Shown: positions 50,168 to 61,423, numbered from the stretch's first letter. The stretch: DNA of 64,000 nucleotides from Candidatus Roizmanbacteria bacterium RIFCSPLOWO2_02_FULL_40_13 (GCA_001789965.1 MGBA01000001.1:1-64000); one strand, 5' to 3'. A program made the numbers and translations. Notes: generated from the letters alone by a model not told the origin.

Positions 50168-51883
50168 ATGAAGAATCTTCGGAATTTTGCAATCATAGCG
50201 CATGTTGATCATGGAAAATCTACGCTCGCCGACCGTTTTCTAGAGCTTACCGACGTTGTTTCACCAGGTAAACATGAGGAGCAGCTATTAGACAGAAATC
50301 CTATATCTCGAGAACGCGGCATCACTATTAAATTAGCACCCGTTCAAATGGCATATAAAGAGTTCATACTGAATCTTATTGATACACCAGGTCATGTAGA
50401 TTTTTCTTATGAAGTTGACCGCACTCTTTCATGCGTAGAAGGAGTAATTCTTTTGGTCGATGCTACAAAAGGGATTCAGGCTCAAACTATATCAAACGCA
50501 TACAAAGCACTGGAAAAAAACCTCACAATTATTCCAATCGTGAACAAGATTGATCTTCCTCATGCGGATGTGGAAAAAACAAAAAGCCAGATGGTAGATT
50601 TTTTAGGAGTGAAAAAAGACACTATTTTTGAAATATCTGCAAAAACCGGCTTGCATGTTCCAGAACTCCTTGAAAGTATCTCAAAAAAGATTTTAAGTCC
50701 TCCTCAAAAAACAGAAGAGCCATTACAGGCTTTAATTTTTGACTCTTATTATGACCCGCACAGAGGAGTCATCGCGTTTGTTAGAATTTTTACCGGAAAG
50801 GTTAAGAGAGGAGATTCGCTACTGCTTCTTCAACAAGGCGTTTCCTTCGACGTCTTAGAAACAGGTATCTTTGCGCCGGAATTAAAAGCTAATGAGAGCC
50901 TGGGTGCTGGTGAAATTGGATATATCGTGACCAATCTCAAAGATATTCACAAAGTACGGGTTGGAGATACGATCACTGTGAAAAAAAGTGATTTGCCTCC
51001 GCTTCCAGGTTATAAAAAAGCACAGTCAATGGTATATGCATCTATATTTACGACAGACACAAATGATTACCTAAACTTAAAAAAAGCTCTTGAAAAACTG
51101 TATTTAAACGATTCTTCTTTAGAGTTTACCGGCATACACAGTAAGGCACTTGGAGCAGGTTTTCGCGTAGGATTTCTTGGTCTTCTGCATGCAGATGTAG
51201 TAAGAGAACGGTTGGAGCGAGAGCATGATCTTAGTTTAGTTTTGACTCCTCCAAAGGTTGAATATAGAAAAGCAGAAAAGCAGGGCGAGATCATGGAGCC
51301 ATATGTCAAACTTCTCATAGTTACTCCGCGAGAGTATATGGCAGACGTAATGAGATTATCTGAACAGCATCGGGGTGTTTTTATAACCATGGATAACAAA
51401 AATCAGATAACGCTTACATATGAAATGCCCTTGTCGGAGATGATCACGGATTTTTTTGACGATTTGAAAAGCGTAAGTTCGGGATTTGCCTCCCTTGACT
51501 GGGAGTTTCTTGAATACCGAAACGTATCCGCAGATAAAATGACAATTCTCCTTAACGAAGAGCCGATTGAAGAATTCTCAGAGGTTGTTGTTGCCGAACG
51601 CGCATATGAAACAGCAAGCAAACTCGTGAAAAAACTAAGAGAGATCATCCCAAGACAGCAATACGAAGTAAAGATTCAAGCTCGCTATAAAGGAAAGATA
51701 ATTGCGTCAGAGCGTCTCTCCCCCTTCCGGAAAGATGTCACGCAAAAGTTGTACGGAGGTGATAGAACCAGAAAAGACAAATTATTAAAGAAGCAAAAAG
51801 CAGGTAAGAAGAAAATGAAGCTGGTTGGTCGTGTCGAAATCCCCAAAGAAGCCTTCCTGAAACTTTTTAAAAGATCAGATTAG
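50168..51883 (+). CDS. lepA: elongation factor 4 (LepA GTPase)
   Basis: 571 residues from the ATG at 50168. The order of domains is full: P-loop AHVDHGKSTLADR, switch I RERGITIKLAPVQM, DTPGHVDF, NKIDLP, domain II after residue ~190, the LEFTGIHSKALGAGFRVGFLG region, the EF-G-like elbow, and a basic C-terminal domain typical of LepA (RKDVTQKLYGGDRTRKDKLL). EF4 back-translocates or remodels stalled ribosomes. Its frame could open 12 bases earlier (MRYLMKN) but MKNLRNFAIIAH is the usual start. It converges on the nucleotidyltransferase gene with a 4-base overlap. Confidence 0.96.
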   Translation: MKNLRNFAIIAHVDHGKSTLADRFLELTDVVSPGKHEEQLLDRNPISRERGITIKLAPVQMAYKEFILNLIDTPGHVDFSYEVDRTLSCVEGVILLVDATKGIQAQTISNAYKALEKNLTIIPIVNKIDLPHADVEKTKSQMVDFLGVKKDTIFEISAKTGLHVPELLESISKKILSPPQKTEEPLQALIFDSYYDPHRGVIAFVRIFTGKVKRGDSLLLLQQGVSFDVLETGIFAPELKANESLGAGEIGYIVTNLKDIHKVRVGDTITVKKSDLPPLPGYKKAQSMVYASIFTTDTNDYLNLKKALEKLYLNDSSLEFTGIHSKALGAGFRVGFLGLLHADVVRERLEREHDLSLVLTPPKVEYRKAEKQGEIMEPYVKLLIVTPREYMADVMRLSEQHRGVFITMDNKNQITLTYEMPLSEMITDFFDDLKSVSSGFASLDWEFLEYRNVSADKMTILLNEEPIEEFSEVVVAERAYETASKLVKKLREIIPRQQYEVKIQARYKGKIIASERLSPFRKDVTQKLYGGDRTRKDKLLKKQKAGKKKMKLVGRVEIPKEAFLKLFKRSD

Positions 51884-52417
51884 CTCTGTATTACTTGACC
51901 CCTTTCAATGAAATCGGTGGTATGAATATCTACTGTGTCGCCGAGAAAAGCCACATTAATTCCGAGCTCTGATAGCGTTTGCCTTGTATATTTTGTCAAG
52001 TCGTCCCATGTCTTATCTATTCCTTTAACAAATAAATCGGGTTGAAGAGCTTGTAGAATACTATCTGCTCTAAGCGTTTCAGTCAAAGCGATAGCGTAAT
52101 TTACACAATCTAGTCTTGCGATTGCACTTAACCTTTGGGTTTGTATTTGACAGGGTCTTCCTTCCCCCCTTTGTCCTTGCATAAGCATCTGTACCGACAA
52201 GTACACACAAAACGTCGCCTTGAGCTTTTGCATGTTCGAGACTTGTACGATGTCCATCATGAAGGAGATCAAATATACCTTCGGATACTACTACTCTTGT
52301 TTGTTCTGGAAAACTGGCTTTTATCTTCGGGATAGCGGTCGGAAGAATGATTTTTCTAAAAGGATCTACGACAGGAATTTCAATGTGAGTTTTTCGCGCT
52401 TCAATTTCTCTAAGCAT
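51880..52417 (-). pseudogene. RfaE/HldE-C-type nucleotidyltransferase split by a -1 frameshift
   Basis: Two overlapping frames together make one cytidylyltransferase-fold protein. The first (start ATG 52417, MLREIEARK) gives VVSEGIFDLLHDGHRTSLEHAKAQGD, seen in two parts, and TDAYARTKG; the second continues GRPCQIQTQRLSAIARLDCVNYAIAL and PDLFVKGIDKTWDDL. The frame changes in a run of six G at 52169-52164 (minus strand). Removing one G restores a single protein reading TKGEGRP, which matches the usual KGPGRP. HldE-C-like enzymes adenylate a sugar phosphate. A homopolymer sequencing error is most likely, then a true pseudogene, then slippage. A TATAAT upstream supports the start. Confidence 0.75.
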
Positions 52418-52436
52418 AGGATGACGGAACGATCTT

Positions 52437-52442
52437 ATTATA
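52437..52442 (-). promoter_or_regulatory. -10 box for the split nucleotidyltransferase gene
   Basis: A perfect TATAAT on the minus strand, 19 bases before the ATG at 52417. It lies downstream of the miaA stop, so the gene need not depend on readthrough from miaA. Confidence 0.5.
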
Positions 52443-52476
52443 CTACAGATTAGCCTATTCCTACGGTCCAAAATAG

Positions 52477-53331
52477 CTAATCTACCATTTTCCATTTAAT
52501 GTTTTTATCTTTTTTCATAAACGTGTATTGACGCTTAGCATACCGGACTTCTTTACTAATCCATTCTTTGATCGCCTCATCTTTTGTCAATCTTCCCTTT
52601 ACCAAAGCAATAAGCTGCTTATAGCCGATCGTCTGAAGACCGGGGTCTTTTTCAGAATAGCCTTTTTTAAAAAGACTCCTTACTTCTTCTATAGCTCCAT
52701 TCTTCATTCTTTTTTCTACTCTTTCTCTGATCTTCTTTATCAAATCCTCTTTTCTTTTGAAACGAAGTCCTATGAATCGGACTTTGTACTTTTTTATCAG
52801 TGAGTTTTGTAACATTTTTTTTGCAGTTGGAATTTGTGAGAGTTCAATCTGTCGGATTAAACGGTGAGGATTAGCTCTATCGCTTTGATTCATCTGTTTT
52901 AATTTATCGGGATTTTTTAAACGGAGCATTACTTGAAGTTCTTTTATGGATTTTTTATTTAGTTTATTTCTTAATTTCCAATCAGCCTCTTGAGTTGTTG
53001 CGATTCCATAGATAAGGTGTTTTAAATAGAAATATGTTCCTCCGACGATGATCGGGGTTTCCCCTTTGTCTTCAATTGTTTTGATTGCTTTTTTTGCGAA
53101 GACTGTAAAATCGTATGATGAAAAACGTTTTTTTGGATCAACGATATCATATAGATGTACCGTTGATGTCTGTAAAATATCAAGATCTTTTCCGGTCACT
53201 ATATCTAGATGTTTATATATCTGACGGGAATCGGAGTTAATGAGTTCCCCGTTTATCTTTTTTGCAAAGGAAACCGCAAGTGAAGTTTTTCCGGTTGCTG
53301 TTTGGCCTGTTATGACAAGTAAATTCTTCAC
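52477..53331 (-). CDS. miaA: tRNA dimethylallyltransferase
   Basis: 284 residues. P-loop VITGQTATGKTSLAV, the substrate loop SDSRQIYKHLDIVTGKD, PIIVGGTYFYLKHLIYG, and LQTIGYKQLIALVKG are all as expected. It puts the dimethylallyl group on A37 of tRNAs reading UNN codons. It is slightly short (family about 300). Start is GTG at 53331, 12 bases after the folD stop, suggesting co-transcription. It overlaps nothing else except its stop near the next gene. Confidence 0.95.
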   Translation of the reverse strand: MKNLLVITGQTATGKTSLAVSFAKKINGELINSDSRQIYKHLDIVTGKDLDILQTSTVHLYDIVDPKKRFSSYDFTVFAKKAIKTIEDKGETPIIVGGTYFYLKHLIYGIATTQEADWKLRNKLNKKSIKELQVMLRLKNPDKLKQMNQSDRANPHRLIRQIELSQIPTAKKMLQNSLIKKYKVRFIGLRFKRKEDLIKKIRERVEKRMKNGAIEEVRSLFKKGYSEKDPGLQTIGYKQLIALVKGRLTKDEAIKEWISKEVRYAKRQYTFMKKDKNIKWKMVD

Positions 53332-53343
53332 AGCAATTCTGCA

Positions 53344-54219
53344 TTACGAATTTTTTTGCATGTCAGCCGCATCAAGAAGATTTTTGTAAAGGTATAGGAC
53401 GTCTATCGGTCCGGTTCCCTTTGGAGTTTCGGTATAGTAGCTTGCAACTTTTTTTACTTCTTTTTCGTCATAGTCTCCCTTGAGTTTTTTTCCTTCACGT
53501 CGGAGTCCTACATTTACTAACACAACTCCATGTTTTAGCATCTCATTAGATAGCACTTTTCTTCCGACGGCTGTAATAATAACATCAGCCTCTTTGTAAT
53601 ATTGTTCAGGATTGTGAGTTTGAGAATTAATATTAATGTAGTTTATTTTAAACTCGCTGAGCGTTTTACCTATTGGTTGTCCTCCGGTTGCACCTCTTCC
53701 TACAAGAACGATTTTTTTATGTTTAAAAGCCTGTTTGAAAAACGCAGCGTCAGAATTGTTTTCTATCACCAGATTCTTTGAGAGTTTGTTTTTTTGAAAA
53801 ATATACTTGAGCACGGTAAGTACTGCGAGTCCTAACGGTGGAAAATGTGGAGACTTCTCTCTGTGTCTTTCGATTTCCTTGACTGGTGGAACAAAGTTGT
53901 AAATCGTATTTGTGTGCAAATGTGAAGGAAGTGGTTGTTGGACGATGACACCGGTAGTTTCCCTTTCTCCTGACTTTTCTTTGAGAAGATTAATGAACTC
54001 GAAGAACGTAGGAGTTTTTTTTAAATGAATAAACTCAAACCCGACTCCTATTTCTTTAGCTACCTTTTGCTTTATTTTCACAAAAGAAAGTTGTTCGGGT
54101 GATTCCCCGACCAAAATGGTTATCAGTTTTGGGCGGATCTTCTTTTTTTTAAGCTGTGAAGCCTTTTTTTTAAGATTTTTCTTAAGAAGACGGGCAATCT
54201 CAATGCAAGGGACTTTCAT
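53344..54219 (-). CDS. folD: FolD-like methylenetetrahydrofolate dehydrogenase/cyclohydrolase, diverged
   Basis: 291 residues. VGESPEQLSFVKIKQK keeps the catalytic Lys50, but the usual Tyr before it is Phe46. GVIVQQPLP is conserved, and the cofactor domain has IVLVGRGATGGQPIGKTL, DVIITAVGR and VNVGLRREG. The KDVDG motif, which carries the conserved Asp near the folate, reads KEIERH at 114-119, so catalysis may be altered or partly lost. The family interconverts methylene-, methenyl- and formyl-tetrahydrofolate. A TATAAT 22 bases before the ATG gives it a promoter separate from gyrA. Confidence 0.8.
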   Translation of the reverse strand: MKVPCIEIARLLKKNLKKKASQLKKKKIRPKLITILVGESPEQLSFVKIKQKVAKEIGVGFEFIHLKKTPTFFEFINLLKEKSGERETTGVIVQQPLPSHLHTNTIYNFVPPVKEIERHREKSPHFPPLGLAVLTVLKYIFQKNKLSKNLVIENNSDAAFFKQAFKHKKIVLVGRGATGGQPIGKTLSEFKINYININSQTHNPEQYYKEADVIITAVGRKVLSNEMLKHGVVLVNVGLRREGKKLKGDYDEKEVKKVASYYTETPKGTGPIDVLYLYKNLLDAADMQKNS

Positions 54220-54241
54220 ACATATAAAAATTGGTCTTCAT

Positions 54242-54247
54242 ATTATA
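54242..54247 (-). promoter_or_regulatory. -10 box of folD
   Basis: TATAAT on the minus strand about 22 bases before the ATG at 54219. The 111-base gap after gyrA also has a small palindrome GTTCAA / TTGAAC that could end gyrA transcription. Confidence 0.5.
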
Positions 54248-54330
54248 CCATATTCGCCTCAGATTTGATATAGTTGGAGCGTTTCTATGGAGAAAAGGTG
54301 AGGTATCGTTCAATCAACTTGAACATTAAA

Positions 54331-56817
54331 TCAGACTAGTGCGGCTCCTACAATCCGGTCATTTGCCTTTGAAAACCGCATCAATATGACCCCTTTTGCC
54401 GAGCGTGAACGCGAAGGGATTGACTGAACTGGAATCTTTACGACTTGACCATGGGTGCTGGTTATAATGACCGTGGTTTTTCCCGGCTGAATGATCTCTG
54501 CAAAAGCGATTTTTCCCATTTTATCGTCGACCGAAGCTACCTTAACACCCTTACCTCCTCGATGTTGTCCTCTAAACAGAGAGAGTTTTGTTTTCTTTCC
54601 TACTCCTCTTTCTCCGGCAACCATGAGGTCTTTCGTAAACTCACTATCTCCAAACGCATCTGCTGAGGTCACTTCATTGTCTTTTTCGATATTTATACCC
54701 CGAACTCCCATTGAAGCTCTTCCGGTTGGCCGAATTTCCTGCTCCTTAAAGACGATTGCTTTTCCGTCACGTGTCGTTAAGATCACGTTCTTTTTTCCAT
54801 TCGTAAGCTTTACCCATAAAAGCTCATCTCCTTTATCTAATTTTATCGCGACTATTCCATTGTTTCGGATATTTGCAAACTGCGTAAACGCTGTTTTCTT
54901 AACCGTTCCTTTTTTAGTTGCCATGAGAATATAAAGTTCTTTTTCCTCAGTCTCTGCGGTTCCAAAGGTGAGGATTGAAGTTACGTTTTCCTCAGGACGG
55001 AGCGTGAGGAGATTTACAATCGCTTTCCCTTTTGAGGTGCGTGTTCCCAGAGGGACGTCCCATACCCTCGTTTGGAAAATACGTCCTTGATTGGTGAAAA
55101 AGAGCATATAGTCATGAGCCATAGCTGATTGAATATAGGTAACGTTATCGGTCTCCTTGGTTTCGATTCCCGAGACACCTTTACCTCCCCGGTTTTGCAC
55201 TCTAAAAGTCTCACGTGGAACCTGTTTAATGTAGCCTTCCTGAGTCATAACGACGATAACCTCTTTATTTTCAATAAGCTGTTCGTCTGTGATCTCTCCC
55301 GGTCTTGATTTGATGACTTTAGTACGTCTCTCATCTCCGTACTTTTCTTTAAGATAGAGAATCTCGTCTTTAATAACCTTAAGGATTTTCATGACATCCT
55401 TGAGAAGGCTTTCAAGATAGTTGATTATCTTTTTAAGCTCTTTTAACTCCTCTTCAATCTTCGACCTCTCAAGTCCTGTGAGTCGTTTTAATTGCATGTC
55501 AAGAATTGCTTGGGCCTGAATTTCCGAGAGCTTGAACCGCTTTACCAACTTGGCTTTTGCATCGGGTTCGTCTTTAGCTTTTTTAATCGTATCTACCACT
55601 TTATCAATATTGTCGAGCGCGATTAAAAATCCTTCCAAAATATGCGCTCTGGCTTTGGCTTGGGCAAGTTCGTATTCACTTCTTTTGGTGACGACAACCA
55701 CGCGGTGCTTAATATACTCTCTCAAGATTGTAGTCAGAGAAAGCGTTTGGGGAACTCCGTCAAGAAGCGCGACGATATTTACCGGAAAAGAGGTTTGAAG
55801 TTCAGTGAACTTAAAGAGATTGTTTAGCACTTTTTTATATGAGGCGTCTTTTTTAAGCTCAATTACGATGCGGATTCCATCCCGATCCGACTCATCGCGC
55901 AGGTCAGAGATTCCGACAACTTTTTTTTCGGTTGCAAGGTACGCAATCTTTTCCACAAGATTGGATTTATTTACCTGATATGGAAGTTGGGTAACGATGA
56001 TCGCCTCTCGTCCTTTTGTAACCTCTTCTTCTTCGACGACCGCGCGGATGAGGATCTTTCCTTTTCCGGTCTCATACATCTCTTTTATCTCCTTCGCTCC
56101 GTATATGACACCTGCGGTTGGAAAGTCAGGTCCTTTAACGAACTCAAGAAGCTCATCAACCGTTATTTCATACTCAAGATTTCCTTTTTTATCTTTTTTT
56201 GCTTTGTCAATCATGTAGCATATCCCATCTACAATTTCGCTTAAGTTATGAGGAGGAATTTTAGTTGCCATACCGACTGCGATACCTTCTGCGCCCATCA
56301 GAAGAAGATTGGGAAGTTTTGCAGGAAGATACACTGGCTCTTTGAGTCTTCCGTCAAAGTTGTCGGTCCATGCGACGGTTTCTTTGTCAATATCAACAAG
56401 CAGTTCTTCTGCAATCTTGGCAAGCTTTACTTCTGTATATCGCATAGCAGCAGGTGGATCTCCATCAATAGACCCGAAGTTCCCCTGTCCGCGGACCAGT
56501 GGATAACGAAGTGAAAATTCCTGAGCCATACGGGCAACAGCTTCGTATACTGGCGAATCTCCGTGTGGGTGATACTTGCCAAGCACTTCTCCCACGACCG
56601 TTGCGGATTTTGAGAATTTGGCGCTTGAGGAAAGTCCCAACTTGTGCATTGCATAAAGTACGCGACGGTGTACTGGTTTTAGTCCATCGCGTACATCAGG
56701 AAGTGCTCGTGAGACGATGACAGACATCGCGTAATCAAGATACGCTCGCTTCATCTCAGTTGTAATCTCGGTGTTCTGTACGTTCTGGTGAATTATCTTT
56801 TTATCTTCATCTGCCAT
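54331..56817 (-). CDS. gyrA: DNA gyrase subunit A
   Basis: 828 residues. N-terminal [21 protein letters not shown], the active-site Tyr127 in PAAMRYTEV, and the quinolone loop [17 protein letters not shown] with Ser88 and Glu92 (Asp87 in E. coli). The C-terminal beta-pinwheel has NRGGKGVSG in the place of the GyrA box (QRGGKGR in E. coli). It makes gyrase with GyrB at 57-59 kb. ppa lies between the two subunit genes. No Shine-Dalgarno is seen; TATATC lies very close to the ATG. Confidence 0.96.
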   Translation of the reverse strand: MADEDKKIIHQNVQNTEITTEMKRAYLDYAMSVIVSRALPDVRDGLKPVHRRVLYAMHKLGLSSSAKFSKSATVVGEVLGKYHPHGDSPVYEAVARMAQEFSLRYPLVRGQGNFGSIDGDPPAAMRYTEVKLAKIAEELLVDIDKETVAWTDNFDGRLKEPVYLPAKLPNLLLMGAEGIAVGMATKIPPHNLSEIVDGICYMIDKAKKDKKGNLEYEITVDELLEFVKGPDFPTAGVIYGAKEIKEMYETGKGKILIRAVVEEEEVTKGREAIIVTQLPYQVNKSNLVEKIAYLATEKKVVGISDLRDESDRDGIRIVIELKKDASYKKVLNNLFKFTELQTSFPVNIVALLDGVPQTLSLTTILREYIKHRVVVVTKRSEYELAQAKARAHILEGFLIALDNIDKVVDTIKKAKDEPDAKAKLVKRFKLSEIQAQAILDMQLKRLTGLERSKIEEELKELKKIINYLESLLKDVMKILKVIKDEILYLKEKYGDERRTKVIKSRPGEITDEQLIENKEVIVVMTQEGYIKQVPRETFRVQNRGGKGVSGIETKETDNVTYIQSAMAHDYMLFFTNQGRIFQTRVWDVPLGTRTSKGKAIVNLLTLRPEENVTSILTFGTAETEEKELYILMATKKGTVKKTAFTQFANIRNNGIVAIKLDKGDELLWVKLTNGKKNVILTTRDGKAIVFKEQEIRPTGRASMGVRGINIEKDNEVTSADAFGDSEFTKDLMVAGERGVGKKTKLSLFRGQHRGGKGVKVASVDDKMGKIAFAEIIQPGKTTVIITSTHGQVVKIPVQSIPSRSRSAKGVILMRFSKANDRIVGAALV

Positions 56818-56838
56818 ATGATATATGTGAAGGAGGAG

Positions 56839-57357
56839 CTACTTTTTAAGAGCCTTTTTAATGGCTTCAAGTGCGTCTTTTTTAGAAAGGAAATTCTTGG
56901 TTTTTACCCATTTTCCCGCTTCCAACTCCTTGTAATGGTTAAAGTAGTGTTGAATTTTCTTTTTTAAGGTTTCGTCAAGATCCGCGATGTCTTTAATATG
57001 CGCCATAAATGGATCTACTTTTTCGCTAGGAACAGTAATAATCTTTGTGTCGATTCCTGCTTCATCTTCCATCTCAAGCATCCCAATGACGCGCGAAGAA
57101 ATCGCAGTCCCCGGTGCAAGTGGATAGGTTGCAACGACAAGTGCGTCAAGCGGATCTCCATCCTCACCTAATGTCTGCGGGATAAACCCGTAGTTTGCGG
57201 GGAACGCCATTGAAGTAAACGCAAAGCGATCTACCATCATAACTCCAGAATCCTTATCAAGTTCGTACTTTATAAAAGATCCTTCTGGAATCTCAATAAA
57301 TACATTCACTTCTCCTGTTTCTGGATTTTTGCCTGCTGGTAGTTTTGAGATGTTCAT
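56839..57357 (-). CDS. ppa: family I inorganic pyrophosphatase
   Basis: 172 residues. The signature EDGDPLDALV holds the metal-binding Asp residues; AFPANYGFIPQTLG, VPSEKVDPFM and HYFNHYKELE are also typical. It hydrolyses pyrophosphate released by nucleotidyl and tRNA reactions. It sits between gyrA and gyrB. TATACT lies 10 bases before the ATG, so it may be transcribed from its own nearly leaderless promoter. Confidence 0.95.
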   Translation of the reverse strand: MNISKLPAGKNPETGEVNVFIEIPEGSFIKYELDKDSGVMMVDRFAFTSMAFPANYGFIPQTLGEDGDPLDALVVATYPLAPGTAISSRVIGMLEMEDEAGIDTKIITVPSEKVDPFMAHIKDIADLDETLKKKIQHYFNHYKELEAGKWVKTKNFLSKKDALEAIKKALKK

Positions 57358-57375
57358 AGAAAAATAAGTATACCT

Positions 57376-59307
<1,932 letters not shown>

Positions 59308-59313
59308 TTATCA

Positions 59314-59319
59314 ATTATA
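59314..59319 (-). promoter_or_regulatory. -10 box, leaderless start of gyrB
   Basis: A perfect TATAAT on the minus strand between the rplL stop and the gyrB ATG, with six bases between box and start. Confidence 0.65.
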
Positions 59320-59328
59320 CTGAAAAAA

Positions 59329-59724
59329 TTATTTCAATTCTACCTTAGCTCCAGCGGCTTCCAGCTTTTTCTTTGCTTCTTCAGCTGGTTCCTTTTTGAC
59401 ATCTTTTAAGATCTCTTGAGGAGCTGATTCCGCGATTTTTTTAGCTTCCATAAGCCCTAGATTAGAATCAATTTCTCGGATCGCCTTAATAACACCAAGC
59501 TTGTTGTCTCCTGCTGCTGCAAGGACGACTGTGAAGCTGGTTTTCTCTTCTGCTGCTTCCCCACCTTGCGCTGCTCCTTGTGGTGCGGCTGCTGCGACAG
59601 GCATTGCGGAAACTCCGAATTTTTCTTCTAAGTAAGATGAAAGTTCAGCTGCTTCAACGACCGTAAGTCCTTCGATTTCCTTTGCGATTTTTTCTACTTT
59701 ATCTGAAATTTTTTTATCTGCCAT
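59329..59724 (-). CDS. rplL: 50S ribosomal protein L7/L12
   Basis: 131 residues. An N-terminal helix pair ([16 protein letters not shown]), an Ala/Gly-rich hinge, and the C-terminal factor-binding domain with [20 protein letters not shown] and [12 protein letters not shown]. It forms the ribosomal stalk with L10 from the gene just upstream. It has the clearest Shine-Dalgarno of the window. Confidence 0.96.
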   Translation of the reverse strand: MADKKISDKVEKIAKEIEGLTVVEAAELSSYLEEKFGVSAMPVAAAAPQGAAQGGEAAEEKTSFTVVLAAAGDNKLGVIKAIREIDSNLGLMEAKKIAESAPQEILKDVKKEPAEEAKKKLEAAGAKVELK

Positions 59725-59729
59725 TTCTA

Positions 59730-59740
59730 ATCACCTCCCT
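59730..59740 (-). promoter_or_regulatory. strong ribosome-binding site of rplL
   Basis: The minus strand reads AGGGAGGTGAT, an almost full complement to the 16S 3' end, five bases before the rplL ATG. It shows that the organism does use Shine-Dalgarno pairing, at least for this internal high-output gene. Confidence 0.8.
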
Positions 59741-59743
59741 AAC

Positions 59744-60283
59744 TTAATTACTTTGTTTACTTCGTGCTTGAAGTACGTGAACTAATTTTGAAATATTAAA
59801 CTTCAATGAATAAACCAACATGCTTTGAGGCGATTTTAAAAATCCTGCAATCCTTTCCACAATAACTTCTTTACTTGGAAGTTGGGCAAGTTGTTCGAGC
59901 TCGATGCCTGGATAAAGCTTTGCGTCAAGTATCCCAAATTTGAACGAGAGTGTTTTTTCAGCTTTCGCAAATTTAAAAAAAGCAGAAAGCGTGTTATGAT
60001 AATTCTCATTCATTGAAAGTAACGCTGAGTTTTCCTTAAGCGGCAGGACGCTTTTGGCGAGTTCTTTGAAATCTTTTTTTGTTTTACTGAGATTCTCCAC
60101 TGTTTTTTCAAAAAGAGTATTTTTTAATACTTTGAAAACAGCATCATCTTTTTTCAGCTCTTTTCTAAGCTTTTCAAGAGTTTGGTGTGAAGTGTTGTCG
60201 AATTTTACCAATACGAAGTGTTTGGTGGTTGTGAGAAAAGTAGAAAGATCCTCTACGTATGTTTTTTTCTTTTGACTTGGCAT
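59744..60283 (-). CDS. rplJ: 50S ribosomal protein L10
   Basis: 179 residues. The N-terminal globular part has VLVKFDNTSHQTLEKLRKEL, FKVLKNTLFEKTVE and a loop with SKEVIVERIAGFLKSP, followed by an amphipathic C-terminal helix that binds L12 dimers. It is the base of the ribosomal stalk and usually represses its own operon by binding the leader RNA. A hairpin leader and a promoter of its own precede it. rplL follows after 19 bases. Confidence 0.94.
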   Translation of the reverse strand: MPSQKKKTYVEDLSTFLTTTKHFVLVKFDNTSHQTLEKLRKELKKDDAVFKVLKNTLFEKTVENLSKTKKDFKELAKSVLPLKENSALLSMNENYHNTLSAFFKFAKAEKTLSFKFGILDAKLYPGIELEQLAQLPSKEVIVERIAGFLKSPQSMLVYSLKFNISKLVHVLQARSKQSN

Positions 60284-60343
60284 AGGTTCACTACTTGGGG
60301 AAACTGACTTTTACTCTAAAAAGAAACCCAAGGTCTTCGTGAG
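60284..60343 (-). promoter_or_regulatory. L10 leader-like hairpin
   Basis: The about 60-base leader from the predicted start to the rplJ ATG contains CTTGGG (60332-60327) that pairs with CCCAAG (60299-60294) on the minus strand, around a loop of about 27 bases. Autoregulatory L10 leaders in bacteria have this position. I infer that L10 binding here controls rplJ-rplL. The consensus kink-turn was not verified. Confidence 0.5.
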
Positions 60344-60349
60344 CTTTTG

Positions 60350-60358
60350 ATTATAACA
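60350..60358 (-). promoter_or_regulatory. extended -10 promoter of rplJ-rplL
   Basis: TGT followed by TATAAT on the minus strand, just before the rpmE stop. It gives a leader of about 60 bases, much longer than most in the window, which fits a regulated leader. Confidence 0.6.
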
Positions 60359-60360
60359 GA

Positions 60361-60669
60361 TTAAGCCTCTCCAAGCAATTCCTTGAGAGATTTGGTCTGT
60401 CGTTCTCCTTCTTTTCCCAGTTTGCCTGATTTTTTGCTTGCAAGTTTCTCTTTCATCTGCGCTGCAATTTTTTGTCTGCTTTGGAAGTTTTCAACGCGTC
60501 CTTTGACGTCAATAAATCGATGTTCACCGGTAAAATACGGATGACATCGGGAACACACGTCGACCGTGATAGTCTTTTTCGTCGAACGGGTTGTGAACAT
60601 ATTGCCGCACGCACATACAACCTGCGCATCATCAAAATATGTCGGGTGAATGTCTTGTTTCATATCCAT
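60361..60669 (-). CDS. rpmE: 50S ribosomal protein L31, zinc form
   Basis: 102 residues, or 100 if translation starts at the third codon (MKQDIHPTY), which is the usual N terminus. Four Cys in CACG and CSRC pairs form the zinc site of the C+ type. HPYFTGEHRFIDVKGRVENF is the family end. A basic tail of about 30 residues after it is longer than in E. coli. It lies downstream of prfA, whose stop overlaps its promoter. Confidence 0.92.
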   Translation of the reverse strand: MDMKQDIHPTYFDDAQVVCACGNMFTTRSTKKTITVDVCSRCHPYFTGEHRFIDVKGRVENFQSRQKIAAQMKEKLASKKSGKLGKEGERQTKSLKELLGEA

Positions 60670-60705
60670 AAAGAAGCAAAAACTTTAGCGTTTGCTGGAA
60701 ATAAT

Positions 60706-60714
60706 ATTATACCA
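60706..60714 (-). promoter_or_regulatory. extended -10 promoter of rpmE, overlapping the prfA stop
   Basis: TGG followed by TATAAT on the minus strand; the TATAA part supplies the TAA stop of prfA. The leader is about 30 bases. Confidence 0.55.
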
Positions 60715-61405
60715 TATTACTCTGAAAGATTTTGTCCCATTTCCCTTGTGATATTACATCGTCAAGATTGTGAAAGCTTTTTCCGATCCGGTGATCCGTT
60801 AACCGGTTCTGCGGAAAATTGTAGGTACGGATTTTATCTGCGCGCTCTCCTGTCCCAATATTTTGCACGTATGAAAACATCATCCCTCTTTTTTTCTCTT
60901 CCTCAAGTTGATACAGTTTTCCCATAAGTAAATCGAGCGCGATTTTTCGATTTGCATCTTGGTATCGCTCCTGGCTTGCGGTTACAACAACCCCTGTTGG
61001 TTTATGGGTAAGCCGTACTGCTGTTGAGACTTTGTTTACGTTTTGGCCGCCATGGCCTCCTGCACGGAAAAACTGCCATTCCAGATCGTTCTGATTAATG
61101 CGTACATCTGACTGGAGAATTTGAGGAAGAACCACGATAACACATGTTGAAGTATGAATCCTTCCTTTTCTTTCCGTATCGGGAATTCTTTGTACTCTAT
61201 GAACTCCAGTCTCGTTTTTAAAAAAAGGAAATGCGTTTTCTCCTGTTATTTTTACAATAGTTTCGTCAAGGTAGACGTACTTAAAGTTTTTTCTTTGTGC
61301 AAATTTAATATAAGAAAGAAGAAGTTCTTTCGCCCATAGTTTAGACTCGTCGCCGCCGACACCGGGAAGCGCCTCTATAATTACAACGTTTGAATTAATC
61401 TGCAT
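60707..61405 (-). CDS. prfA: peptide chain release factor 1 lacking domain 1
   Basis: 232 residues against about 360 for the family. It begins where domain 2 starts ([19 protein letters not shown]), has the stop-codon-reading tripeptide PDT at 75-77 in [16 protein letters not shown], the form of RF1 (PxT, reads UAA and UAG), and the GGQ of [11 protein letters not shown] at 119-121. The N-terminal coiled-coil domain 1, which binds RF3 or is the methylase and GTPase contact side, is absent. hisS ends only 18 bases upstream, so no room exists for missing sequence. It probably still terminates translation; it could also be a rescue-type factor. Confidence 0.88.
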   Translation of the reverse strand: MQINSNVVIIEALPGVGGDESKLWAKELLLSYIKFAQRKNFKYVYLDETIVKITGENAFPFFKNETGVHRVQRIPDTERKGRIHTSTCVIVVLPQILQSDVRINQNDLEWQFFRAGGHGGQNVNKVSTAVRLTHKPTGVVVTASQERYQDANRKIALDLLMGKLYQLEEEKKRGMMFSYVQNIGTGERADKIRTYNFPQNRLTDHRIGKSFHNLDDVISQGKWDKIFQSNMV

Positions 61406-61423
61406 AAGGTATGTTCAAACTAT

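Noticed and set aside
51880-52495. Two separate overlapping genes
   Set aside because: Their sequences are the first and second halves of one nucleotidyltransferase and join after removing one G.
60707-61405. RF2 or PrfB
   Set aside because: The tripeptide is PDT, of the RF1 form, not SPF.
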